Below, in pieces: positions 53,706-64,000 of a stretch of 64,000 nucleotides of DNA. Numbering within the stretch: position 1 is the stretch's first letter; every line of letters begins with the position of its first letter. A program made the position numbers and the translations under genes. Location: assembly GCA_031308135.1 (NCBI GenBank), contig JAHLJT010000631.1, forward strand, positions 155,389,276 to 155,453,275. Direction: 5' to 3'. Below the pieces are notes generated by a model. The model was not told the DNA's origin. It did not search any database and saw only the letters and a program-made list of their open reading frames with translations. The stretch is from Acheta domesticus (Eukaryota > Arthropoda > Insecta > Orthoptera > Gryllidae).

Positions 53706-54664
53706 ATTCCTACACTACCTACCTCTCTTAAGACGCCGACATTTGCTGCGAATCTAGAGACTCCAAGAATTAATTTATAATAATCTGTTTCGATGCTTTC
53801 TAATCTGTCTATTCTATCCACTCCCCAGATTTCCGCCCCGTAATTCATTGCTGGGAGCACTAGTGATTTAAACATTGTGTCGCACACCTTTAAGGGCAAT
53901 TCCGGTACTCTACGCATTACGCAACCGATTTCTTTGAGAGCAATTCTTCCTTTACTATGAGCCGCAACTATGTGTTTATTCCATCCCCCGTTCATAGAGA
54001 ATTTTGCACCAAGGTAAGTAAAAGTTTTAACACGGTCGAGTTCCTCCTGTGCGTAATACCATTTCTCTTTGTTACCCCAAATAAACCCATTCTTGAAGAC
54101 CACAGTTTTTGTTTTTTGAATATTTACTTTTAATCCCCATGCTACACTATATCTTTCTAGGATGTTTAAACTCGTCTGTAATCCCTCAATCGTTTCCGAG
54201 CATAGAACTAAATCGTCCGCATAAAGTAATCCGGGAATTTTCAGGCCATCAATTGCCGGTGCAGATGTGTCGGTTTCCTGTACCCATGTCAATAAATCAT
54301 TTATGTACAAGATAAACAACAGCGGTGAAAGAGGACAACCCTGTCTTACCCCTACTGTCGATTTTATTTTTTGCGTTGTACTTTCGTCACCGCACTTGAC
54401 GCAGAAATTTACTTCTCTGTACATACTCTGCAACACCGTTAAAACTTTACGTGATAAGCCTAGTTCATTTAGTTTCGCCATAACGATTCTCTGTTGATTG
54501 AATCAAACGCCTTTTCGAAATCCACAAAACTGCAATATAAATGGCCTCGTTTACGCGAAAGCGCCTGTTTTACTAATGTATCTAACACAAGATATTGTCG
54601 GTGGTCGCGTACCCTTGCCTAAAACCTGCTTGCATTTTTGAAATTTTACTATATTTTTCGCAAT
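53693..54664 (-). pseudogene. LINE reverse transcriptase, 5'-truncated
   Basis: Begins near 54664 with KMQAGFRQGYATTDNIL, then a frame change, SFVDFEKAFDSINRESL, another change, and an open run with VGVRQGCPLSPLLFILYIND, YADDLVLC (catalytic pair present; about 54223-54212) and FTYLGAKFSMNG, then LVLPAMNYGAEIWG. The order matches a complete palm and thumb. The endonuclease is missing. This is a different LINE family from the jockey-type copies. Confidence 0.83.
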
Positions 54665-55087
54665 ATTAGATATCTATCCTAATGTGCTTGCACCTCCTTC
54701 CGTGAAAATTTTTGATGTTTCGAGTTTTTTACATTAGATCTAGAATAATATTCATCAATTGATGGGAATTTGAGACCTATTTGTGCAAATGAAAACCACT
54801 TCTTTTCAGAACATCAGTTAATAATTATCGATTGCTTCCTCAAGCGAGTTGGCTTCTGTTAATATATTCCTCATCTAGTAATATGTTTTGATATATTTCT
54901 GAATGATTGGTGTTAATGATGTGTTCTCACAATTAAAATTCTGATCACTTTTTATCAACTAGTATATTAAAAAACCTTGGTAATAAAGCCAATATTCAAT
55001 GCTCATTCACATTCCTCAGTATAATTAGCATAACTAGCCTAAACATGTACCCCGCCTTCTGTATGTGTCCAAGGCTCTCATACACAA
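54665..55087. other. Intron DNA, no recognised gene
   Basis: AT-rich; nothing identifiable. Confidence 0.4.
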
Positions 55088-55542
55088 TTAACCCATTAAG
55101 TCCTAAATTATTTTTACTGCAGTTTTTTTAGTGAAATCATCATAATTGAGTGATAGTTATTTATTTTTATCGAAATTAATTTAAATTACATATTTGGGTA
55201 GGTGTGGAGGACTGTCCTCATATGAGGACGCTGGGACTTGGTATGGAGTTTTCCGCAATAATAGAAATAAGTCTTCATAACGAATGTTTATGCGCACTGG
55301 ATTCGAATTTTAGTTACTATTTGAAATTTAAAACAAATAAAATAAAATAATTAAACAACATAATTACATAAGTTATTGTACTGTATCAACAAAGCAAATA
55401 CGATTACACTAGAAGAATATTTTCAAAAAAGAACTTGATGGTAATAATTGGACAGACTTCTACTACTAACATATTTGCGAAAATGATCTTGTACTCAGCT
55501 AAGATTATACGTAGTACAAAAGTAATTTCAGAAAAATCTACT

Positions 55543-55725
55543 TTACTTTCTGATGTGGAATAGACCAAAACATTCCATACAGAGAGTAATATTGCATTTA
55601 GCAAAATATTTGTGAGGCTTGCTTATGCATGATGACTGCAGATATTGGGCATAAATAATCCTCGTGCTAAAGTGTCTTTTTCTGTCGAATCTTACGGTAG
55701 GCAGCACGCTTGCTGGAGAAGACAA
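55543..55725 (-). pseudogene. piggyBac transposase C-terminal Cys-rich fragment
   Basis: The frame ends CISKPHKYFAKCNITLCMEC, then FGLFHIRK and a stop. The pattern C..KC...LC..CF..(Y/F)H is the usual ending of piggyBac transposases, where it binds the transposon ends. The rest of the transposase was not recognised upstream. Confidence 0.55.
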
Positions 55726-55767
55726 AACTGATACTTTCTTTCTTGCAGATTCTTGGAACTTTTAGAG

Positions 55768-55992
55768 TGCGATTTTTATGAAGCTTCCTCTCAAGGCCCG
55801 TCTTCACGATGAAAACTATCCCGGCATTTCGCGTCTTTCTCGGTCATGCCACTAGATGTTGCACGATCAAGAACTGCTTGATACGGTCGCGATCATGCGA
55901 CATCTAGCGGAACGACCGAGAAAACCGCGAAATGCCGCGATGTATTCCACCGTGAAGACGGGCCTGGAGAGGCAGCTTTATAAAAATCGCGT
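55768..55992. repeat. Long imperfect palindrome (MITE-like)
   Basis: Arms of about 110 bases around a centre near 55880: GCGATTTTTATGAAGC, AGGCCCGTCTTCACG and GGCATTTCGCG on the left have inverted partners on the right (CGTGAAGACGGGCCT, GCTTTATAAAAATCGC). CGATCATGCGACATCTAGCG lies near the centre. Confidence 0.75.
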
Positions 55993-56070
55993 CTTTCTAG
56001 TCGTGCCGGTAGATGTCGCATGACCAAGCAGTGCATGATCAATCATGCGAAATCTAGTGGCACGATCATT
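55993..56070. repeat. Second, shorter palindrome of the same motif
   Basis: TCGTGCCGGTAGATGTCGCATGA (56001-56023, split here as TCGTGCCGGTAGATG + TCGCATGA) pairs with TCATGCGA + AATCTAGTGGCACGA (56043-56065). It shares the RTAGATGTCGCATGA box with the first palindrome. Confidence 0.65.
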
Positions 56071-56540
56071 CCTCGAAAAAAAAACATGAAATGAAATTCC
56101 AACTCTTTTACAAGTTTTTCACTTCACGACAACATTGTATAACAATAAGTCCTAGCGTCCTCACATGAGGACGGCACTAAAATATCAACGTCTCGAAAAC
56201 ATTGAATCATATAACTGCTCAAGTTTATATTCTTCGTAAAGTATGAGCACAAACTAACACTACATGGTGAGTTTAGCAACTCACCAAAATTTAGAAAAGT
56301 AGATATAATCAAATTTTTTATCAATACAATCAAAGAATAAAATGCACTAAATTAGGAAACTAGAAAAACTACAAGAATATAAATCTGAGCGATAACAAAC
56401 GTGTATATCTGTTGAATGAACCTTTGCGGTATTGCCAAACAACAATGTGATGGTGAACACAATTTATACTGTAATGAAATAATGAAAAAATTCACTGTCC
56501 TCAAATGAGGACGCTGGTGTCATTAAGGTCATTAAGGTTT

Positions 56541-57116
56541 ATCTTATTTGATGTTTTGGTTGAGGCATCGATCATAGTGCGAAACTGTTTCTGGATTGTT
56601 CTTAATGACTCCACAATGTGACAAGAAGAAATTGTATTCATTTGCGTTGATTGAAGGAGCTTCTTGCATGTATCCAAGCTCTTGGTATGTAGTCATGGAA
56701 TCTCTGTACAATGTTGGAAAGTGAGAATTCGATGAAATTTTGTCTCTAATATTTCGTATCGCAGTAAGGCTAGTTTCCGAGAATCACGAATTCGAACGCT
56801 GCTGGCTTTATTGATAGTGATACGACATACCTGCCCGCCTCAAATGATTTTAGCAGAACACTTCTTTTGAAGAGTACATGAGTCATGTAACAGTCCTTCT
56901 AACTCACAGAACTGTGTTAGTCATTTACTAGTTTTGAATTAATGAAATTGGAAACAATGTTTCCTTTTGTTCCTCTTGTGGTTGATAGCTTCCCATGAAT
57001 GTCTCACAGAATACTGTATTGATAAATGTGGGTAATTTGAGATGCTGGCCGTGAATGAAATCATGTGTAGCGACGTCTGCTTCTAATAACGAATATATAC
57101 TTTATTTGCTTTGCGG
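56541..57116. other. Intron DNA, no recognised gene
   Basis: No coding motif or repeat border seen. Confidence 0.4.
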
Positions 57117-59556
57117 AAAGGGTCCCCTCCGATAAGATGGTAAAAAAGTTCCCCTCAACCAAATTACATATGAGTGGTTACACTATAATTCTAACATAAA
57201 AATAATATTTTTGAAAGGTTTCTTAGCCTCCGTCCTACCACCCACACCCCTATACAGCCAAAAACGTGTTTTTTTTAATTTCAATTTTTTTCGACAACTG
57301 AACACTATTTTATCAGACTGAAAAAAATATGATAAATAAGAACACAACTTGGACTATCAGAAAAATATTTTTCAATATTTTCTCACGCCCAAATTCGAAC
57401 ACAAAAAAATATTTTCGAAAACAAATATCAAGAAATATTTTTTACTGTGTCTTAGAAGCCTGGAACAGGCTCGAAAAAAATGTCAAAGGTTCCTCTTTAC
57501 ACACAAATTGTTGTGTATTTTTTTCAGATTTTTCCGATTACTGGGGCTGCAGTTAAAAACATAAAAACCATTTTCCCGCCTTTAAAACACCTGGACTTTC
57601 AATATATTTTGAAACTTACTGCAACGGTTCTCTGCATTTATTTTAGTGTTTATTATACATTTGTATACATTGCTGTATCACCCAATAAAGTTTTGATTTT
57701 GGAATATACTTACGAAGTATCATTTTTAAAAGCTTTCTAATCGTTTGCATAAGTAATCGTATGCTACGGAAAGACGATAGTTTTGGCAATTTATAAGAAA
57801 CAATCGACACAAGACCTTGTAAGTGTGATACTGGTGGATAAAGAATTACACCCCATCCTACATCAAACAGATTTTAGAAGAAAAAATAGAAGTTTCCAGA
57901 TTATGATATACAAAAAAAGATAATTGCAACACACATTATAATGGTAAATAACTCGGAAGCGATGCTTCCTAGGCCTTTTAAATCAGGTTTGCTTGTCTCA
58001 TGGGGACACGACTTTTTTTTAGAACAAGTAAATTCTAACACACATGTTTTGGGGGACGGGTAGATGACAAATGGGGAAATGATAAGGGACATTTCGTGTG
58101 CAGGATAGATGGGGGACAGTGGCGAAGTGAAGGGGAACATATTAGGCCGCGATTATGTTGTTGGGATGTATTTTTCAAAATACCACTTTCATGATCATCC
58201 CATTTTACAATTTTCCATATTAGTTATTTTGGGTGCGCCTTTTCCGTAGCACAGATGGACAGAAAAGAGAAACCGATATCAATGTAAAATTAAATTGAAG
58301 GAAAAACTGAAATTATCTTTCACGATAAAATTAACGGGACTATTTTATTTTCTGCGAATTTTTATCTCAACGCTCAGCAATATTGGAATGAATTCTGTCG
58401 CACAGTACCGGATCTATAATGCCGTAAACTACTTTTCGGGGGATGAGCGTTTGCAGTTGTGTGCTACATTAAATCAATTTTCAATTTTTGTACAATTATT
58501 ATTTACAAAGTGCAGAGTTTTTGCACGTGTACAGATTGTACGAGTGTCTCCATATTTATACGTATTCAAGAACAAATACTTAGGTAAAGGAAAAGATAAC
58601 TTTTTCTCTAGTCTGAAACAATCTACAGACAAGAGACCACAGGCTTCCGCAACCAATGCGTTACTAATCTGTCCGGGAGGCGCCGCGCTCTAGGCTCAGT
58701 TGTCAACGTTTTAGCTGCTATTCTGTGGCCTTCCTCCACAAGCAAGGTCGCACGTGCTTAGGACGCGGCAACTGCCGAACTGCCAAGTGGTTGACTACTA
58801 ATGTCTTAGTTTTTTTTAAACTATGACCCAGCTATTAAAAAATATGAAAAAAATTTACAAGCATTCTGAGATGAAGTTTTAAGATTATTTTCGTGCCAGT
58901 GTCTGTGTTCTAAGACAAGTAAAACAGTTCTTGTAAATCTGGGTCTAACCTCTTCCCCTTCATTTTTCCACATGTCCCCCAATTATCCCTCAAATATGAC
59001 GGAATTATTATTTAATAAACTGCCAAACACTATTATCTTTCCTGAGCGTATGATATTCTCAGACAAAGGATTAGAAAGCTTTAGAAATGATACTTCGTAA
59101 GTATATTCCAAAATCAAAACTTTATTGGGTGATACAGCAATGTATACAAATGTATAATAAACACTAAAATAAATGCAGAGAACCGTTGCAGTAAGTTTCA
59201 AAATATATTGAAAGTCCAGGTGTTTTAAAGGCGGGAAAATGGTTTTTATGTTTTTAACTGCAGCCCTGTAATCGGAAAAATATTGAGCGTGAGAAAATAT
59301 TGAAAAATATTTTTCTGATAGTCCAAGTTGTGTTCTTATTTATCATATTTTTTTCAGTCTGATAAAATAGTGTTCAGTTGTCGAAAAAAATTGAAATTAA
59401 AAAAACACGTTTTTGGCTGTATAGGGGTGTGGGTGGTAGGACGGAGGCTAAGAAACCTTTCAAAAATATTATTTTTATGTTAGAATTATAGTGTAATCAC
59501 TCATATGTAATTTGGTTGAGGGGAACTTTTTACCATCTTATCGGGGGGGACCCTTT
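57117..59556. mobile_element. Foldback element with long inverted arms, 2.44 kb
   Basis: The left arm starts AAAGGGTCCCCTCCGATAAG (57117). The right arm, reversed from 59556, starts AAAGGGTCCCCCCCGATAAG. Similarity continues about 690 bases on each side (GTTCCCCTCAACCAAATTAC, CCGTCCTACCACCCACACCC, GTATCACCCAATAAAG). The left arm also has a short inner match near 58100-58140 to 58945-58985. Interior ORFs have no motif. It could be a non-autonomous foldback transposon or an inverted duplication. No clear target duplication. Confidence 0.7.
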
Positions 59557-60116
59557 GGATCCGAGATCGACGTTTTCCGGCAATGAAATATTCGCGAAAT
59601 ACATACGAGTTTGTAGAAGGCAACTGACTAGTAATTTTGTTAGCTACACCATATGTATCTTCACAGAACTACGCCGAAAAAATCTTGATCTATTTTTTGC
59701 ATTAAATATCTCTAAATATTCCATTACGTTACCTGTGATGGTTTGGATGGTAGCTTTGACGATTTTGATGCTGGATTTAGCTTGTTAGCTATCTGTTGTA
59801 TTATCAAGTTGCAATTATTTCTAATTACGTTTATGGTCCTTCGATAATTTTTCAAAATTCTTCGATAATTTTGCTAGAAAGAGAGATATGAGAAATTGAA
59901 ATCAAAACCGATATGGTTGTATTGTATTACGATAAACTGACGTCGTACGATGAGTTCATAACATTAGAAGGGCAGACGTAGTAATTTGGAGCAGTAGAAA
60001 ACATCACTTCCATTAGCGCCAAATTCATCGTTTGTTTTCAAAGTGAATTTACAGTACTTTATAATACTTCAAAAATTATATTTTACATAGAAGTTTTTTC
60101 TATATTTAAAACGTAG
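59557..60116. other. Intron DNA before host exon 7
   Basis: No recognised gene or repeat border. Confidence 0.4.
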
Positions 60117-60203
60117 GAAAGAAAAAAGACCTACTACCAAAACGGGATCAACTGCAGCAAGAACAGTGTCATACGCACGACGTTCGAAGAGTTTTGAAAA
60201 GCG
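60117..60203 (+). CDS. Host gene, exon 7
   Basis: The acceptor is TATATTTAAAACGTAG, and the first base completes a Lys codon (AA+G). The 87-bp exon contains KEKRPTTKTGSTAARTVSYA followed by a basic RRSKSFEK stretch, with consensus donor CG|GTAAGT in phase 2. It is separated from exon 6 by about 18.5 kb of transposon-rich DNA, so its membership of the same gene rests on phase and composition. Confidence 0.55.
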
Positions 60204-62085
60204 GTAAGTTATTTGCTGTATTCATACACATGTCACAATTTACATTTAATTGAAAGGCGTAGGATGCCTGTAATAATTTTATTCCAAAATTTATTTTCGT
60301 AGCTCATGTACATAGTAAGAATATTCTCGGTGAGTCATTTCAGATGGAAAGAAAGCCAACTTACATCATAATATCAGCAATAAATTATTCCTTTACCGTC
60401 TCAGAACCATACATTCCTGTGAATTATTGTTTGTAACTTGTCTCGTTTGTAATTTTTTAATTTCATTGCAGCATTCCACTGCAACTTTTAGGAACATTTT
60501 CCAAGACTCAAAGCGCTGTCGAAGGACATTAGTGTCATTGTAAACAACGATTCTGCCGCCGCCTGGCGGGCTAAGATTTTTAACGCACAATTATGGGGCG
60601 TGATCATAGGACCGTGCTTGGGCTGTTGTTATTTGCACCCTAATTCCGTGAATGAAAAATATGCGTTTTTGTTTGGACACGACACAAGTATAATTTTCGA
60701 AAATAACTATTCTCAGATCTTCAAACTATTCTGAACGGTATAGCAGAAGAGAAATTATCATGAAACTTTATTAGAAATATGTGTTCATGTAATTGTAGAG
60801 ATGGTAGTGAACTATTTTTTGCACCTGCAGTGATTCACTCTGAAAATTTCACGAATGCATGTAGCCTGTGTGTCGCACAAACTCATACAACGAAATGAAA
60901 TTTTAAATCGAAACATTTAATTGCCTAAGAACAAAAAGGAAATGTATTCTCCACGTCGTAATTCCTAAAGGAACTTAAAACATTTCATTCCCATTACTCC
61001 AGTATATATTCACATTAACACTCACACGTCCACACACTAACAACAGCTGAGGGAGGTGGCGATGAGGGAGTAGTGTGTGATTACACATCCGAAAATGTTT
61101 CATATTTAAGCTGAAAAAGGGTTGGGGACTCTTAATAAGAGTAGCCAGTGGTAAAATCACTATGTAAAACATTGGTGTTATGATAGTAAAATCTTCTGAA
61201 AAATATTACAAAATATAGGGTACTCATATAAAATAATCGATACCACTTTTTTCAAAACAAAAGGTCACTCTTATAAGTAAAATATCACCCTTGTTGCTTT
61301 AGTGCAATATTAATTACTTATTAAGGGTGATAGTAATCAGGATAAGAGTTTGATCGCCTTAACGGTGTCCTCAAAATTCAAATGCCAACCCGGGCTTTTT
61401 TGCGGATCAGAATTACTTTCATGTGTTCAATTCCGTAGTACCTATTATAGGATTACATAAGTTACAAATAACGTGAGAAAATAAATTTTGGTGTAGCGCA
61501 TATTCTAATTCATACAATCAAGCCCCACACCTTTTTTCCAAATTTTCCAATTTTTTTCTTTACTTTTTTCCTCGGTTAGAGCCATGGACGGTAAAATTTC
61601 GTGCTGATTCCATTTTTGGCAAATTCTATTTTCGAAAATTTTAACAAATTAACGCTACAAAAGAACAATATTGACAATAATGATTTTTTCTCAAAATTGT
61701 TTCTGAAAATTTGGTCTTTACAAAAGTTTACTCTCATTTTTTTTAAGAAACGAGTAGTTTCGGCTTAAAGCGTAATTTCTGCTTGAATTTAATGCTATTT
61801 TTTTCTCAAAAACGGTTCCATTTTGTTTCTTTAAATTTTTGCAACGAATTATGATAACGACGTTTAAAAGTGGCGCAATTCTAATTTTTGTTGAACTCTA
61901 AATTTTCGAAAATTGTAAAAGTTACAAATAATTTGGGAAAGTATTTGCTATTGTTGCTATTGTTGTTGTCTTTAATCGAAAAAAACATGTCCCTTCAACA
62001 TTTTAGACAGAGAAGGTTTATAATTTATTTATTCCATATCAAATAAATGGAGTAATGAAAGATGTCATCTCTGTCAACTTATTTA
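60204..62085. other. Intron DNA between host exons 7 and 8
   Basis: AT-rich, with GCAATTTTCGAAAA-like fragments of the dispersed repeat near 61.6-61.9 kb. An ORF on the minus strand at 60.39-60.59 kb has no recognised motif. Confidence 0.4.
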
Positions 62086-62086
62086 T

Positions 62087-62140
62087 TCAGAGACCCGGCT
62101 TTCGACGGCTTTGGCATTATCATAGCCTACAGATACCAAA
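62087..62140 (-). repeat. Penelope-like pseudo-LTR relic with hammerhead-like remains
   Basis: The minus strand reads TATGATAATGCCAAAGCCGT, then CGAAAGCCGGGTCTCTGAATAAATAAG. It has the same layout as the Penelope-like element at 9371 (GATGATGGC..GCCATCGAAAGC), but with changed bases and a different flank. It is probably an old copy of another Penelope family. Confidence 0.4.
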
Positions 62141-62457
62141 AATTAAATATAATAGTTACATTTAAAATTATAATAGCAAATTAAATTACAAAATATGAAA
62201 TTCAAGGGGGGTATTAATACAAAGATCAATAGCAAATGAAATTAAAAAGTATAAAATACAAAGGGGGTTAAATATAAATAATATATACATTTAAAATTAT
62301 TTTTGCAGCAATTTGTTGTTTAAATCGACGAAAACATCAATAAAATCAAAATTTAGCGGTCGCCGGAGGACTGCCTAGATAATGCACGGAACATTTACAC
62401 TTTGATGTTGAATTAATGATATTTAATTTTTTCCTTACACCATATTTTATTTTGTAG

Positions 62458-62526
62458 AAAAAGCACAGCAGAGATGACTGAAGAAGAAAAGAAAATGTTT
62501 AGACTGACTAGCATGATTGAATTTGA
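62458..62526 (+). CDS. Host gene, exon 8 (last exon in the window)
   Basis: The acceptor is ATTTTATTTTGTAG, and the first base completes an Arg codon (CG+A). It reads KSTAEMTEEEKKMFRLTSMI, then EFE, with donor TTTGA|GTGAGT in phase 2. The gene continues beyond the window, because no stop or poly(A) signal in frame is seen. Confidence 0.58.
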
Positions 62527-62699
62527 GTGAGTATCTTTTTATTTCTAATAAAACACTTGCAATTATCAGCTTAAATGTTCATAAATTTGAAATATGTGAA
62601 AATTTATGTTACATTCCTATCTTATACTCAAAAGTATATACTATTTTATATATTATGGTACTTTTTAATTATTTTGCACGTGCACGTAAAACCTAGAGT

Positions 62700-64000
62700 A
62701 CGTGAGCCAAACTTCTGCACTTTATGACGGTTACACCGAAAGCCGTCTCAAATATATTGACGATTGTCTTCGAAATTGATATTCCCCTATCGATCTGAAC
62801 GCAGTCTAGGCTTTGCGAGTTTGAAACATATATTTTAATTTGGGGGATACTTTACATGAAATGAAGCCTTAACATTTTCAAACTTTTTCAAAAATGGCTA
62901 TAAGTTTTACTCTCTCCAAGGAACTTTTTAAAGAAGGGAAAGTTATATAATGATGCGCGAAAAAACGGCGAATTTTAGGCAGAAAATTTTTTCTTTCTCT
63001 TATTTGTACAGGGACCTGGTAACGAAAGAGTGGATAACAGTAATTACTAAATTTAGAAAAGAAATCCTCTATCATGTGGTGTAGCCAGAATCCATGTTTT
63101 AGGGGTTCTTGATACCGAAAAATCTATTGACGGCAAAACGTGTCTGTCCGTCCGTCTGTGAACAACGCTAGCGGATAAACCGCACAGCCGATTTTGATAC
63201 TCCTCAATTGCTCTGGATGATGTCGCGGCCCCTTGAATTTGAAATTGGTATTTTAATTTTGGGGGGTACGTTTCATGAAGCCCCTGGGATATTTTCAACA
63301 TTTTAGAAAAAAAAGCGCCATTGATTTTGATGAAATTTTGTTGTGGGATTGTCTAAAGGACGTTTAAGAAAAAGTCTCATGTTGGTAAAAATCCCTGATT
63401 TTTCGGAAATGGAAAAAATTCAAAAACGTTTGGGCGTCTTCCTACTACTACAATTATGAAGAGAATTTTCTTCTTAATGCAAAATTTTCATGAAAAACAA
63501 TCTTCATATATGCCATGTTCAATTTGTATAAACATGAATATTTTTGCTAAATTTTGTGCCAGTCATAGGCAATTTTTGCTTTCTCGCACTTACTAACAAA
63601 GGAACAAAAAATATTGCAATCGGGCGCCGGAAAAGGCGAATTTTGGTCACAAAAACTTTTATTGCCGGGCCGTGGTAACGAAAGAAAGGATGAATCCAGT
63701 AGCTAAATATAGAAAAAAATTCCTCTATCACGTGGTGTAGCTAGAATCCACATTTTCTGCTTTCCTCATGCCGAAAGATCGGTTGAAAAACGGCAAAACG
63801 GCCGGCCGGCCGTACACAACGCTAGCGTATAAACTGTTCGGCCGATTTTTTCCAAAATTGATTTTCCACAATCATTCTGGCTGATATCGCTCCCTCTCGA
63901 ATTTGAAACCGATATTTTAATTTTAGGGAGTTCTTTACATGAAGTCCTTCGGACATTTTCCAAATTTTCAAACATTTGCTAAAAAGGTTTCGATTAAATT
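62700..64000 (-). repeat. Three copies of the dispersed AT-rich repeat
   Basis: Copies at about 62760-62890, 63060-63310 and 63720-63975 share GGCAAAACG, a GTCCGTCTGTGAACAACGC-like core, GCTAGCG, GAATTTGAAA, TATTTTAATTTTGGGGG and CATGAAGCC. The core in the third copy has drifted to GGCCGGCCGG. All have the same orientation, opposite to the copy that carries the satellite. Confidence 0.7.

Larger units (their letters stand above)
55092..56540 (-). mobile_element. piggyBac-like transposon relic
   Basis: TTAA (55088-55091) is followed by CCCATTAAGTCC; piggyBac elements insert at TTAA and begin with CCC. Near the ends, GTCCTCATATGAGGAC (about 55212) and variants at about 56155 and 56495 form subterminal palindromes. 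A minus-strand fragment at 55543-55660 resembles the piggyBac Cys-rich C-terminus. The right end (about 56520) is decayed. Other hairpin repeats have inserted at 55.77-56.07 kb. Confidence 0.55.

Noticed and set aside
1..64000. CRISPR array, prokaryotic operons, ribosomal RNA
   Set aside because: No regular repeat-spacer pattern, no Shine-Dalgarno-led gene series and no rRNA landmark; splice borders and transposon types show an animal genome.

Overview
This is an AT-rich animal window, most likely an arthropod and probably an insect with a large, repeat-laden genome. Supporting signs are spliced coding exons with GT/AG borders, no bacterial-style operons, and a transposon mix of Ty3/gypsy (Mag/K02A2.6-like), Penelope-like, jockey-type and RTE-type LINEs, mariner, Tc1, piggyBac and tRNA-derived SINEs. 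The species cannot be named from the sequence alone.

Layout. 1-2.46 kb: low-information DNA with a possible LINE tail and a short ORF (about 2.03-2.32 kb, +) followed by AATAAA. 2.466-13.215 kb: a Ty3/gypsy element read on the minus strand, with 596-bp LTRs, a GATAC target duplication, and a polypurine tract touching the pol stop codon. Its gag is split by a Penelope-like element (7.411-12.386 kb) that keeps an uninterrupted 868-codon RT plus GIY-YIG ORF, long direct repeats, an inverted partial copy and hammerhead-ribozyme-like motifs. 13.6-14.3 kb: mariner relic. 15.9-17 kb: dispersed AT-rich repeat. 16.9-20 kb: 5'-truncated jockey/CR1-type LINE (minus). 23.06-24.36 kb: a GACGGACA-type satellite that appears to have expanded inside one copy of that dispersed repeat. 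25.6-31.2 kb: TIR elements, a Tc1 relic, a MITE and a CRE-like minisatellite. 35.4-36.2 kb: long pyrimidine tract. 37-47 kb: LINE scraps, SINEs and a pogo/Tigger-like end. 47.4-52.05 kb: an RTE-type LINE split by a jockey-type LINE. 52.5-54.7 kb: another LINE (minus). 55.1-56.5 kb: piggyBac relic with nested hairpins. 57.1-59.6 kb: large foldback element. 62.7-64 kb: more copies of the dispersed repeat.

Through this runs what looks like one host gene on the plus strand. Eight short exons (21.53, 21.94, 31.50, 33.73, 35.08, 41.54, 60.12 and 62.46 kb) have consensus splice borders and matching intron phases, and encode a charged Lys/Glu/Ser-rich protein that I could not identify. Its introns (89 bp to about 18.5 kb) hold most of the transposons. 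The second exon carries an apparent 1-base deletion in an A-run. The transposon genes do not cooperate as a pathway; they record successive insertions into each other and into the introns of this gene.
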